A stretch of DNA of 23,221 nucleotides from assembly GCA_003526375.1 (NCBI GenBank), contig DPDG01000068.1, positions 1-23,221 of the forward strand, in the 5' to 3' direction. This DNA is from Lentisphaeria bacterium (lineage in GTDB: Bacteria; Verrucomicrobiota; Lentisphaeria; Victivallales; UBA1829). The notes under the pieces are model-generated. The model saw only the letters and a list, made by a program, of their open reading frames with translations, did no database searches and was not told the origin of the DNA. Every line of letters begins with the position of its first letter. Within the stretch, counting starts at the first letter, position 1. A program made the position numbers and the translations under genes. Positions 16,461 through 23,221 of the stretch are shown one piece after another.

Positions 16461-17366
16461 ATGAAACCTGCACTGCTGGTGCTCGCCGCCGGAATGGGAA
16501 GCCGTTACGGCGGACTCAAGCAAATTGATCCGGTCGGTCCGTCCGGCGAAATCATTCTGGACTATTCCATTTACGATGCGCTCAAAAGCGGATTCGGCAA
16601 AGTCGTTTTCGTGATCCGTCACGACATCGAACAGGCGTTCCGCGAGCACATCGGCGCGAAATGGGAAAATAAAGTCCAGGTGGAATACGCTTTCCAGGAA
16701 CTGGACAAGCTCCCCGCTCCGTTCCGGACTCCGGAAGAACGCACCAAGCCGTGGGGAACGGGGCACGCGATTCTGTGTGCCTCGGAAAAAATCTCCGAAC
16801 CGTTCGCCGCGATCAACGCGGATGATTTCTACGGGCGGAGCGGATATGCTCTGCTCGCAGACAGTTTTGCAGGAAATACGAATCCGGCAAAACGTCATTT
16901 CATGGTCGGATTCACACTCCGGAACACGCTTTCCGAAAACGGTTCCGTGGCACGCGGCGTCTGCTGCTGCGATCCGGAAGGGTTCCTGAAAGAGGTTACG
17001 GAACGCACCAATATTGTTCCCGATGGCAGAGGCGGTGCGTTTTTCACGGAAGAAAACGGGACTCAGGTTCCGCTGACCGGCGATGAGATCGTCTCCATGA
17101 ACATGTGGGGATTCATGCCCGGCATTTTTGACCATCTTTCCAGTTTGTTTGAACAGTTTCTTTCCAAACGCGGGAAAGAATTGAAATCCGAGTTTTACAT
17201 TCCTTCGGCGGTTGCTTCGCTGATCCATTCCGGAGACGCCGAAGTCAAAGTCATGAAGAGCAGTGATTCGTGGTTCGGAGTCACCTACCGCGAAGACAAA
17301 CCGGTCGTGCAGGAATCGATTGCCCGCCTGATCGGTGCGAATGTCTACACGTCACCTCTGGAGTAG
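16461..17366 (+). CDS. Sugar-1-phosphate nucleotidyltransferase
   Basis: 301 residues with the Rossmann-like nucleotidyltransferase pattern: LAAGMGSRYGGLKQ (8-21) binds the nucleoside triphosphate, WGTGHAIL (98-105) the base/sugar, and INADDFYG (118-125) the metal. These enzymes join NTP and sugar-1-phosphate to give NDP-sugar and pyrophosphate. The next gene is a kinase that would make HexNAc-1-phosphate, which points to UDP-HexNAc as product (inference; the nucleotide is not readable from the sequence). CGGAG lies eight bases upstream of the ATG. Cytoplasmic, no extra domains. Gaps are 23 bases upstream and 8 bases downstream, an evident operon. Confidence 0.85.
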   Translation: MKPALLVLAAGMGSRYGGLKQIDPVGPSGEIILDYSIYDALKSGFGKVVFVIRHDIEQAFREHIGAKWENKVQVEYAFQELDKLPAPFRTPEERTKPWGTGHAILCASEKISEPFAAINADDFYGRSGYALLADSFAGNTNPAKRHFMVGFTLRNTLSENGSVARGVCCCDPEGFLKEVTERTNIVPDGRGGAFFTEENGTQVPLTGDEIVSMNMWGFMPGIFDHLSSLFEQFLSKRGKELKSEFYIPSAVASLIHSGDAEVKVMKSSDSWFGVTYREDKPVVQESIARLIGANVYTSPLE

Positions 17367-17374
17367 ATCAGTTT

Positions 17375-18469
17375 ATGGAAAGTACAGTGAAGGAAATTGC
17401 CTCGAAGTTCTGCATCAAAGACAATTTCATCAAGGCAGAGCCATTTGGAAGCGGACACATCAACGACACTTACAAAGTAGTCTACAGCGTGGATGGGAAG
17501 AATGTAAAATACATTTTTCAGAAGATCAATACGAAAGTTTTCCGCAAACCCGAAAATCTCATGGAAAACGTCTCGCGGGTTCTTGACCATTCCGCAAAGA
17601 AACTCGGCTCATTGCCGGACTCCGAACGGCGCTGCATCCATCTTGTCCCCACAGTGGACGGGAAAATGTATTATATTGACGGAGACGAATGCTGGCGCTC
17701 CTACAAATTCATCGACAACGCCCGCACCTACAATACGCTTGAAACGGAAGAACAGGCATATCAGGCGGCAAAGGCGTTCGGCAATTTCCAGATGCTGCTG
17801 GCAGACCTTCCGGGGGAACGTCTCCACGAGACCATTCCCAATTTCCACAACACCCCTTCGCGGCTCTTCGATTTTGATGAAGCGGTCCGCAAAGATGTCT
17901 GCGGACGTGCCGAAACGGCAAAAAACGAGATCCGCTTCGTTCAGGAACACCGCTGGATGGCGCCCGTTCTGATTGACCTGATGAAAAAAGGCGAAATCCC
18001 GGAACGGATCACGCATAACGATACGAAACTGAACAACGTCCTGCTGGACGATACAACGGGGGAGGGAATCTGCGTTCTTGACCTTGACACGGTCATGCCG
18101 GGACTCTCGCTTTACGATTTCGGCGACCTTGTCCGTACCAGTGTCAGCCCCGCCGACGAAGATGAAACCGACCTCTCGAAAGTCTGTGTCCGGATGGATA
18201 TTTTCCGCGCACTCGTAAGAGGTTTTCTGGACGGCGCACAGGGATGTCTGACAAAAAAAGAACTCGAACTGCTTCCGTTCTCCGGCGAACTGATCACATT
18301 TGAAATCGGGCTGCGCTTCCTGACCGACTATCTCAACGGCGACAACTATTTCAAAATCAGCCGGGACAATCACAATCTCGACCGCTGCCGCACGCAGTTC
18401 ATGCTTGTCAAGCGCCTGATCGAACAGGAAAAAAAGCTCAAAAAAATTGTAAAGGAATTCATGAAATGA
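17375..18469 (+). CDS. nahK: N-acetylhexosamine 1-kinase-like phosphotransferase
   Basis: 364 residues. The ATG at 17375 follows the nucleotidyltransferase stop by eight bases and gives the length expected for NahK; a longer frame opening at 17270 would lie inside the previous gene. The protein matches the bifidobacterial NahK/LnpB pattern as I remember it: GSGHINDTYKV (25-35), NTKVFRKPENLMENV (52-66), ECWRSYKFID (105-114), FHNTPSRL (157-164), the catalytic RITHNDTKLNN (211-221, Asp216), metal-binding LDLDTVMPG (235-243) and LLPFSGELIT (299-308). NahK phosphorylates GlcNAc and GalNAc at C1 with ATP. It overlaps the epimerase gene by four bases (ATGA), implying translational coupling. The exact sugar needs assay; the family is well supported. 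Confidence 0.85.
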   Translation: MESTVKEIASKFCIKDNFIKAEPFGSGHINDTYKVVYSVDGKNVKYIFQKINTKVFRKPENLMENVSRVLDHSAKKLGSLPDSERRCIHLVPTVDGKMYYIDGDECWRSYKFIDNARTYNTLETEEQAYQAAKAFGNFQMLLADLPGERLHETIPNFHNTPSRLFDFDEAVRKDVCGRAETAKNEIRFVQEHRWMAPVLIDLMKKGEIPERITHNDTKLNNVLLDDTTGEGICVLDLDTVMPGLSLYDFGDLVRTSVSPADEDETDLSKVCVRMDIFRALVRGFLDGAQGCLTKKELELLPFSGELITFEIGLRFLTDYLNGDNYFKISRDNHNLDRCRTQFMLVKRLIEQEKKLKKIVKEFMK

Positions 18470-19377
18470 AACGCATTCTTGTCACCGGAGGCTCCGGGTT
18501 CATCGGCAGCCATATAGTCGAACACTACCAGGGCAAAGCCGAAGTACGCGTTCTGGATAATCTCCGCACGGGCAGGCGTGAAAATCTGAGCGGCCTTGAA
18601 TGTGAATTCCTCGAAGGCGACGTCAGCGACCGCGCCGCCGTTGCCGAAGCGGTCAAAGGCGTGGATTACATCTTTCATCTTGCGGCGCTTGTCAGCGTTC
18701 CCGAATCCATGGAAAAAATCGTTGAGTGCAATCAGATCAATGCCGTCGGGACGATCGTCCTGCTGGAGGAGGCGGCAAAAGCCGGCGTAAAAAAACTGAT
18801 CCTCAGCACTTCCGCGGCAAATTACGGCGACAACCCGGTTTCTCCGAAAGTGGAAACCATGATTCCCGAACCCAAGAGCCCCTATTCCATCACAAAACTT
18901 GACGGGGAATATTACTGCGACATGTTCACCAAGACAGGGCGCCTTCAGACCGCCTGTCTCCGTTATTTCAATGTGTTCGGGCCACGCCAGAATCCGAAAA
19001 GCGCATACGCCGCCGCGGTTCCGATCTTCATCACGAAAGCGCTTGCCGATGAAGACATCACCATTTTCGGTGACGGGGAGCAGACCCGCGACTTTGTCTT
19101 CGTAAAAGACATTGCCGCCGCCAACGCATTCATGGCGGAACATGATTTCACGGGAGTTTTCAATGTCGCCTACGGCGGTAAAATGACGATCAACCATCTG
19201 GCGGAACTGATCGTGGAGATTCTCGGTTCCAAATCAAAGATTGTTCATCTCCCGGAACGCCCCGGCGATGTCAAACACTCCACAGCCTGTGTGGATAAGC
19301 TGCTTGCGACCGGTTTCAAACCGTCATGGGATTTCAAACGCGGCCTGGAAGTCACCGTAAAAAGTTACGCCCGTTGA
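18466..19377 (+). CDS. NAD-dependent UDP-HexNAc 4-epimerase-like (extended SDR)
   Basis: 303 residues of the extended short-chain dehydrogenase type. NAD-binding TGGSGFIGSH (7-16), HLAA (71-74), catalytic STSAANYG (114-121) and YSITK (Tyr140, Lys144) are all present. RYFNVFGPRQNPKSAYAAAVP (166-186), GDGEQTRDF and the NYGDNP...SPY pattern resemble WbpP/Gne-type UDP-GlcNAc/UDP-GalNAc 4-epimerases more than classical GalE. Expected reaction: interconversion of UDP-GalNAc and UDP-GlcNAc (UDP-Gal/UDP-Glc also possible). The start codon lies inside the nahK stop region. It is the last gene of the operon. Other SDR sugar epimerases or dehydratases cannot be fully excluded, but the operon supports the HexNAc reading. 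Confidence 0.85.
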   Translation: MKRILVTGGSGFIGSHIVEHYQGKAEVRVLDNLRTGRRENLSGLECEFLEGDVSDRAAVAEAVKGVDYIFHLAALVSVPESMEKIVECNQINAVGTIVLLEEAAKAGVKKLILSTSAANYGDNPVSPKVETMIPEPKSPYSITKLDGEYYCDMFTKTGRLQTACLRYFNVFGPRQNPKSAYAAAVPIFITKALADEDITIFGDGEQTRDFVFVKDIAAANAFMAEHDFTGVFNVAYGGKMTINHLAELIVEILGSKSKIVHLPERPGDVKHSTACVDKLLATGFKPSWDFKRGLEVTVKSYAR

Positions 19378-19396
19378 GAAAATCCTCCTGCACCAT

Positions 19397-19441
19397 AACA
19401 GGAAGAATGATTTCTTTTCGCATGAAAACCTGTTGATTTTT
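19397..19441 (+). terminator. Possible terminator after the epimerase gene, overlapping the adk promoter
   Basis: AACAGG (19397-19402) pairs with CCTGTT (19429-19434), and an inner AAGAA/TTCTT pairing shortens the loop. GATTTTTTTA follows. The stem is short and weak. The same T-rich tail also supplies the -35 of the adk promoter, so both roles are tentative. Confidence 0.35.
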
Positions 19442-19461
19442 TTACTTTAAAGTGCTATATT
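19433..19461 (+). promoter_or_regulatory. Promoter of the adk-map-infA operon
   Basis: TTGATT (19433-19438), a 17-base spacer and TATATT (19456-19461). A GGAG box at 19482-19485 and the adk ATG at 19498 follow. It gives this housekeeping operon its own start, independent of the sugar operon upstream. Confidence 0.55.
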
Positions 19462-19497
19462 ACAGCTTATTAAAATTTTTTGGAGAATACAGTCATC

Positions 19498-20151
19498 ATG
19501 ATCAAGAAGAAAAATCTCGTTTTCCTCGGACCTCCGGGAGCCGGCAAAGGCACTCTGTCCGAAATCATTATCAACGATGAAAAACTGGTTCATATTTCCA
19601 CGGGAGACATTTTCCGCGCAGAGATCAAGAACGGCACGGAACTCGGCAGGGAAGCCAAAGCCTATATGGACGCCGGCAAACTCGTCCCCGACCAGCTTGT
19701 CGTAGATATGGTTGCCGCGAGACTCGCCAAAGATGACTGCGCCAACGGCTTTATTCTGGACGGTTTTCCCCGGACAGTCATTCAGGCGGAAATGCTGGAT
19801 AAAATTGCAAAGAAAACCGGGCGCGATATCGACTGTGTTGTTCTCTTCGACGCACCTTACGATCTCCTGATCCAGAGACTGACTGCCCGTCTCACCTGCA
19901 AATCCTGCAAGGCGAACTTCAACAAACTCTTTTCCAAGCCGAAACAGGAAGGTGTCTGCGACCATTGCGGCGGCGAGCTCTACCAGCGTTCCGACGATTC
20001 TCTTGAGACAGCACAGAACCGTCTGAAAGTCTATGACGAGCAGACTGCCCCCCTGATCAAATTCTATACAGACAACGGACTTCTCGCAAAAATCGACTCC
20101 TCTCTGCCCAAAGACCAAGCGTATGCGGCTCTTCTCGCCGTTCTGGGATGA
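19498..20151 (+). CDS. adk: Adenylate kinase, zinc-LID type
   Basis: 217 residues, the usual length of long-form bacterial Adk. P-loop GPPGAGKGT (11-19), STGDIFR (34-40), DGFPRT (88-93) and a long LID with four cysteines (134, 137, 154, 157) in CX2C...CX2C arrangement that should bind zinc. It interconverts AMP + ATP and 2 ADP in the cytoplasm. The ATG at 19498 was chosen over an in-frame TTG at 19480, which has no upstream ribosome-binding site; GGAG lies 12 bases before the ATG, a slightly long spacing. It is first of three tightly packed housekeeping genes. Confidence 0.96.
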   Translation: MIKKKNLVFLGPPGAGKGTLSEIIINDEKLVHISTGDIFRAEIKNGTELGREAKAYMDAGKLVPDQLVVDMVAARLAKDDCANGFILDGFPRTVIQAEMLDKIAKKTGRDIDCVVLFDAPYDLLIQRLTARLTCKSCKANFNKLFSKPKQEGVCDHCGGELYQRSDDSLETAQNRLKVYDEQTAPLIKFYTDNGLLAKIDSSLPKDQAYAALLAVLG

Positions 20152-20154
20152 ATC

Positions 20155-20922
20155 ATGAGACCTGAATACGTAGTCCATACTGCCCAGGAGATTATCAAGA
20201 TCCGCCGTGCCGCGCACATGACGGCGCTTGCCCGTGACCGGATCTGCTCTCTGGTTCATTCAGGGATGACGACCAAGGATCTTGACAATATCGCCGGCGA
20301 AGTGATCCGCTCCATGGGGGGAGAGCCCGCATTCCTGAATTATCGCGGTTATCCCGGAAACATCTGCATCTCCGTCAATGACGAGGTTGTCCACGGAATC
20401 GGGCGGCATGACCGCTTTATCCTCAAAGGCGATGTCGTCAGCGTTGACGTCGGAATCGCGTTCGAGGGCGGAATCGGAGATACGGCGCGGACTGTCTACG
20501 TAGGAAATGAAGAGGATATGCCTGAAGACGTTGCAAGGCTTCTGGAATATACGCAGAAATCGCTGGAGGCGGGGCTTGCGGCGGCACATCCGGGCGGATA
20601 TGTCCAGGATATTTCGCGTGCGGTCGAGGAGGTCGCACAGCAGGCGCATCTCGGAATCGTAAGGGAATATGTGGGGCATGGATGCGGCATCAGGCTTCAT
20701 GAGCCGCCGGATGTCCCGAATTTCGCCCAGCACCGTAAGGGTCCGAAGCTCGTTCCCGGCATGGTCCTGTGCGTTGAGCCGATGCTGAACCTCGGTTCCC
20801 ATAAAGTTTATACGGAAAGTGACGGCTGGACGGTGCGCACCCGTGACGGGGAGCCATCCGCCCATTTCGAGCACATGATACTTATTACAGAGAACGGAAC
20901 GGAGGTCTTAACTCGTGTCTAA
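20155..20922 (+). CDS. map: Type I methionine aminopeptidase
   Basis: 255 residues, typical MetAP type Ia with no N-terminal zinc-finger extension. The metal ligands and catalytic residues are all there: His80 (VVHG), Asp98 (SVDVG), Asp109 (IGDTA), His175 (VGHGCG), Glu208 (CVEPM) and Glu239 (HFEHM). It removes the initiator methionine from nascent proteins. It starts three bases after the adk stop and overlaps infA by eight bases, so it is very likely translationally coupled in one operon. Confidence 0.97.
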   Translation: MRPEYVVHTAQEIIKIRRAAHMTALARDRICSLVHSGMTTKDLDNIAGEVIRSMGGEPAFLNYRGYPGNICISVNDEVVHGIGRHDRFILKGDVVSVDVGIAFEGGIGDTARTVYVGNEEDMPEDVARLLEYTQKSLEAGLAAAHPGGYVQDISRAVEEVAQQAHLGIVREYVGHGCGIRLHEPPDVPNFAQHRKGPKLVPGMVLCVEPMLNLGSHKVYTESDGWTVRTRDGEPSAHFEHMILITENGTEVLTRV

Positions 20923-21130
20923 AGATTTGATCAAAGTCGATGGTGTCGTCAAAGAACTGCTGCCGAATACGATGTTCATGGTGGAACTGCCGAACAAACA
21001 TACGGTTCTTGCACACATCAGTGGAAAAATGCGCCTGAATTTCATTCGCATTCTGCCAGGCGATACAGTGACTCTCGAAATGTCGCCTTATGACCTTACC
21101 AAAGGCAGAATCGTTTTCAGACAGAAATAA
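20915..21130 (+). CDS. infA: Translation initiation factor IF-1
   Basis: 71 residues, standard for IF-1, with the S1-like OB fold pattern GVVKELLPNTMFMVEL..., VLAHISGKMRLNFIRILPGD and LTKGRIVFR. It binds the 30S A site during initiation. It begins with GTG inside the end of map; GGAGG lies nine bases upstream. A hairpin terminator forms across the stop codon. IF-1 often follows map in bacterial spc/alpha operons, but rpmJ, rpsM and the other ribosomal genes do not follow here. Confidence 0.97.
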   Translation: MSKDLIKVDGVVKELLPNTMFMVELPNKHTVLAHISGKMRLNFIRILPGDTVTLEMSPYDLTKGRIVFRQK

Positions 21131-21152
21131 CCACTCTCCTTTCTGTCTTTTT
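21119..21152 (+). terminator. Rho-independent terminator overlapping the infA stop codon
   Basis: AGACAGAAA (21119-21127) pairs with TTTCTGTCT (21140-21148) in a 9-bp stem with a 12-base loop, followed by TTTTC. The left arm is formed by the last infA codons. It ends the adk-map-infA transcript. Confidence 0.75.
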
Positions 21153-21210
21153 CACAAGCCACATTCCGCTTCCCTGCGGCAGTGTGTCTGTGTACCCGTT
21201 TCCGGCAATT

Positions 21211-23055
21211 TTACGCAGGATTTCCTGTAAACAGACAGCGGTGATCTTCTTCATTCTCAAGATAAGCCGCAACTCCGGTCCCGCGCAGAGAGTTTCCGAC
21301 CCGTATTTCGTCGGCACCCATCAGATCAGCAGGAGAAAGAACCGTTTCCTCTGCGTCCAGAACCTCAATCTGCCGCCTGCGCCAGATTCCCGGCAGCAAT
21401 CCGCATTCCAGCTCCGGCGTAAACCAGCGGGCTCCTTTCCTTACAAAGACATTGGAAACCGCCCCTTCGGTCAATTCCCCTTTCCGGTTCAGGAAAAGCA
21501 TTTCATGAAAACCGGATTGCCGGACTGCATGGTACCGGGTGTCATAAAAATTCCGGTTCGTTGTCTTATGGTAAAGAAAAACATTGTCTGAATCCGTCCG
21601 CTCCGAGGCAAGCAGAAGACGAAGCCCCAGCCCCCTCCACTCCGGTTTGCGCGGAGGCGTCAATTCCACTTTGACTCTGCCGTCATACTCCAACAGGAAT
21701 TTCACACATGCGCCATCCCGGTAAGCCGGATTCGATTCGAGTTCCGGGCACATCCGCTCCAAGGCTTCTTCGACCGCACCCGGAATGAATCTCCGCCTGA
21801 AATACACCTGACTCGTCTCTGCCCTGCGAATATGCTCATCCAGCAGGACAAATCCCTCCCGTTTTGTCCAGCGCATCGTTTCAAACACCTGAAAGTCAGG
21901 AAGCGCATAAGTGGCGTAACGGCACTTCAATAATGCTTCCTGCCACTCCGAGTCGGCGCCGGAATCATAAACAATCCCCCCGCCGACACCTGTTTCGACT
22001 CTGTCATGATAACAGGTTAACGTGCGGATCGCGACATTGAAACGGAAAGTACGGTCAGGGCAGATGCAGCCGACGGCGCCGGTATAAACTCTGCGCGGGC
22101 TTTTTTCATTTTCAGAAATCACTTTCATGGCGCTGATCTTCGGAGCGCCTGTAATCGACGCCGGCGGAAACGTGGCTTTGAACAGTTCAAAAAGTCCGAT
22201 ATTGTCTTTCAGCCCGCCGTGAACAGTGCTGATCATCTGGTGAACCGTATTATAGGTATCGACATGAAACAGCGGATCCACAGAAATGGAATCCCGTTTG
22301 CAAATCCGCCCCAGATCGTTGCGCACCATATCGGTAATCATGAGATTCTCCGCCAGATTCTTCGGGTCCGCCGCCAGATTCTCCGCAATTTTACGGTCCC
22401 TTTCCGGGATCGGGGAACGCTTTGCAGTCCCTTTCATCGGGGAGCTGGACACATGCCGCCCGTCCATCGTTTCCAGATACAGTTCCGGAGACAGGGAAAG
22501 AATCTTCAGCCCGCATAAATTCAAATAAGCGGCATAAGGAACCGGATGACGGGTCTGAAGATTCAGGAAAAGCTGCTCCGGGTTATGAACAGGCGGCGCT
22601 TCCGAACGGAATGTCAGATTCGCCTGATAAATATTTCCTGCAACGATATTCTCATGAATCTTATTGATTCTTGCGGTATATTCTTCTTTCCTGAGCTCAG
22701 GGACAAAAGCAGTCTTCAACACGAAATCATTCCGGTAAGGAAGCCGGATTCTCTCCGGCGACTTTCTGTAACATGCCAGACGGAGAAGCGGAAACTGCCC
22801 ATCGGGAAGAACTTTCTGTTCCCGGTCAAATGCCGGAGAAGCCTCATAAGAGATAAAACCGGCGATATGGCACCCTTCTCCGAGCAGTGTCTCCGCCTCC
22901 GTGAAAACAGATTCCACTTCCGGGATGCTCCATGCTTCCAGAATCGTAAACGGTTCCAGAAACAACCCGGTGCAGAAACAGTCGTTTTCTCCTGGAAGTG
23001 TCGCCAGAACCGTTCCGTCACGGCGCATCAGTGAAATAAGTTCAATATCATTCAT
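21211..23055 (-). CDS. pabBC: Aminodeoxychorismate synthase component I fused to aminodeoxychorismate lyase
   Basis: 614 residues in two parts. Residues about 1-385 are PabB-like: NIYQANLT (141-148), SPMKGT (205-210, with Lys208 in the position where PabB has Lys and anthranilate synthase TrpE has Ala), ENLMITDMVRNDLGR (236-250), PPASITGAPK (297-306) and GVGGGIVYDS (356-365). Residues about 386-614 are a class IV PLP fold like PabC: FETMRW, YHKTTNRNFYD (Lys497 the likely PLP lysine), EGAVSNVF (530-537) and LLPGIWRR. Together they turn chorismate into 4-amino-4-deoxychorismate and then p-aminobenzoate, for folate. No pabA glutaminase is in the window, so ammonia must come from a distant subunit. 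Upstream hairpins may act on expression. GGAT four bases before the ATG is a weak ribosome-binding site. Confidence 0.93.
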   Translation of the reverse strand: MNDIELISLMRRDGTVLATLPGENDCFCTGLFLEPFTILEAWSIPEVESVFTEAETLLGEGCHIAGFISYEASPAFDREQKVLPDGQFPLLRLACYRKSPERIRLPYRNDFVLKTAFVPELRKEEYTARINKIHENIVAGNIYQANLTFRSEAPPVHNPEQLFLNLQTRHPVPYAAYLNLCGLKILSLSPELYLETMDGRHVSSSPMKGTAKRSPIPERDRKIAENLAADPKNLAENLMITDMVRNDLGRICKRDSISVDPLFHVDTYNTVHQMISTVHGGLKDNIGLFELFKATFPPASITGAPKISAMKVISENEKSPRRVYTGAVGCICPDRTFRFNVAIRTLTCYHDRVETGVGGGIVYDSGADSEWQEALLKCRYATYALPDFQVFETMRWTKREGFVLLDEHIRRAETSQVYFRRRFIPGAVEEALERMCPELESNPAYRDGACVKFLLEYDGRVKVELTPPRKPEWRGLGLRLLLASERTDSDNVFLYHKTTNRNFYDTRYHAVRQSGFHEMLFLNRKGELTEGAVSNVFVRKGARWFTPELECGLLPGIWRRRQIEVLDAEETVLSPADLMGADEIRVGNSLRGTGVAAYLENEEDHRCLFTGNPA

Positions 23056-23064
23056 GACAATCCA

Positions 23065-23101
23065 GTAAAATAAAAACGCCGGAACAGAAAACTGCCCGGC
23101 G
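23065..23101 (-). terminator. Terminator-like hairpin just upstream of pabBC
   Basis: CGCCGG (23077-23082) and CCGGCG (23096-23101) form a GC-rich 6-bp stem with a 13-base loop. On the minus strand the stem runs straight into TTTTTATTTTAC. It ends about ten bases before the ATG region and reads in the same direction as pabBC. It either terminates a gene beyond the right edge or lies in the pabBC leader as an attenuator. Confidence 0.65.
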
Positions 23102-23111
23102 GAAAACTTTC

Positions 23112-23131
23112 AAAATGGTGGACCATTTTTT
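23112..23131 (+). repeat. Hairpin AAAATGG-TGGA-CCATTTT
   Basis: AAAATGG (23112-23118) and CCATTTT (23123-23129) pair across four bases. On the plus strand the stem continues into TTTATTTT, as in a weak plus-strand terminator. On the minus strand it would be a second hairpin in a pabBC leader. Confidence 0.4.
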
Positions 23132-23140
23132 TATTTTCCA

Positions 23141-23220
23141 GAAAAATTCTCTCCACCTCAAACTGGCGAATTTTTCGAGTCTCAAAAGGAGGAGCATTTT
23201 CACTTCTCGAAAAATTCTCC
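23141..23220. repeat. Three copies of GAAAAATTC, two forming a 12-bp inverted repeat
   Basis: GAAAAATTCTC occurs at 23141-23151 and GAAAAATTCTCC at 23209-23220. The reverse orientation GAATTTTTCGAG lies at 23168-23179, and it is the exact reverse complement of CTCGAAAAATTC at 23206-23217. An AAAGGAGG run lies between the inverted arms. This could be an operator array, leader RNA structure or the edge of a dispersed repeat; the window ends inside it. Confidence 0.45.
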
Positions 23221-23221
23221 G

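Noticed and set aside
1..23221. CRISPR arrays, tRNA/rRNA genes, insertion sequences and phage genes
   Set aside because: No regular direct-repeat/spacer pattern, cloverleaf, transposase-like frame or phage protein was seen on either strand.

Overview
The window looks like a chromosomal segment from a polysaccharide-degrading, probably gut- or sediment-dwelling member of the PVC superphylum, most likely Lentisphaerota (Victivallis-like). This rests on a pseudopilin-like protein with an H-X9-DG tail, secreted hydrolases of GH123/DUF4091 type, a discoidin-repeat exoprotein and Gram-negative-style signal peptides. The taxon is inferred from gene content; no rRNA is present to confirm it.

Region 1 (1-9628) is a carbohydrate-utilisation locus. 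Two minus-strand transcription units are present. The first is a secreted protein made of four discoidin-like repeats followed by a polysaccharide-lyase-8-like enzyme that runs off the left edge. The second is a LamG + GH123/DUF4091-type hydrolase, an MFS transporter and a TIM-barrel hydrolase with a possible lipoprotein signal, ending in a hairpin terminator. An AraC-family regulator is divergent from the second unit. Both minus-strand units carry the same two-part upstream element at almost identical distance from a TATAAT -10 box (2788-2841 and 8682-8736), which suggests a local regulon.

Region 2 (9629-10792) holds trxB (thioredoxin reductase), convergent with the AraC gene across a strong 14-bp-stem bidirectional terminator.

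Region 3 (10793-15036) is a second, smaller glycan cassette on the minus strand: a GntR-type/LacI-effector regulator, a pseudopilin-like exoprotein and a secreted CBM + TIM-barrel hydrolase. The regulator has a near-consensus sigma70 promoter with an 11-bp inverted repeat spread over 66 bp just upstream.

Region 4 (15037-19377) is a plus-strand operon: a ROK-like protein with an extra N-terminal domain, a sugar nucleotidyltransferase, an N-acetylhexosamine 1-kinase (NahK-like) and a UDP-HexNAc 4-epimerase-like enzyme. Together the last three could turn free GalNAc or GlcNAc into UDP-HexNAc without deacetylation. That fits amino sugars released by the PL8- and GH123-like enzymes of region 1, although the physical link is only proximity.

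Region 5 (19378-23221) contains adk-map-infA as a compact operon with its own promoter and terminator, cut off from secY and the ribosomal-protein genes that usually flank it. A minus-strand pabB-pabC fusion for p-aminobenzoate synthesis follows. It is preceded by a terminator-like hairpin only 21 bp from its start codon and by a cluster of inverted repeats reaching the right edge, possibly a leader/attenuator.

No rRNA, tRNA, CRISPR array, insertion sequence or phage gene was recognised.
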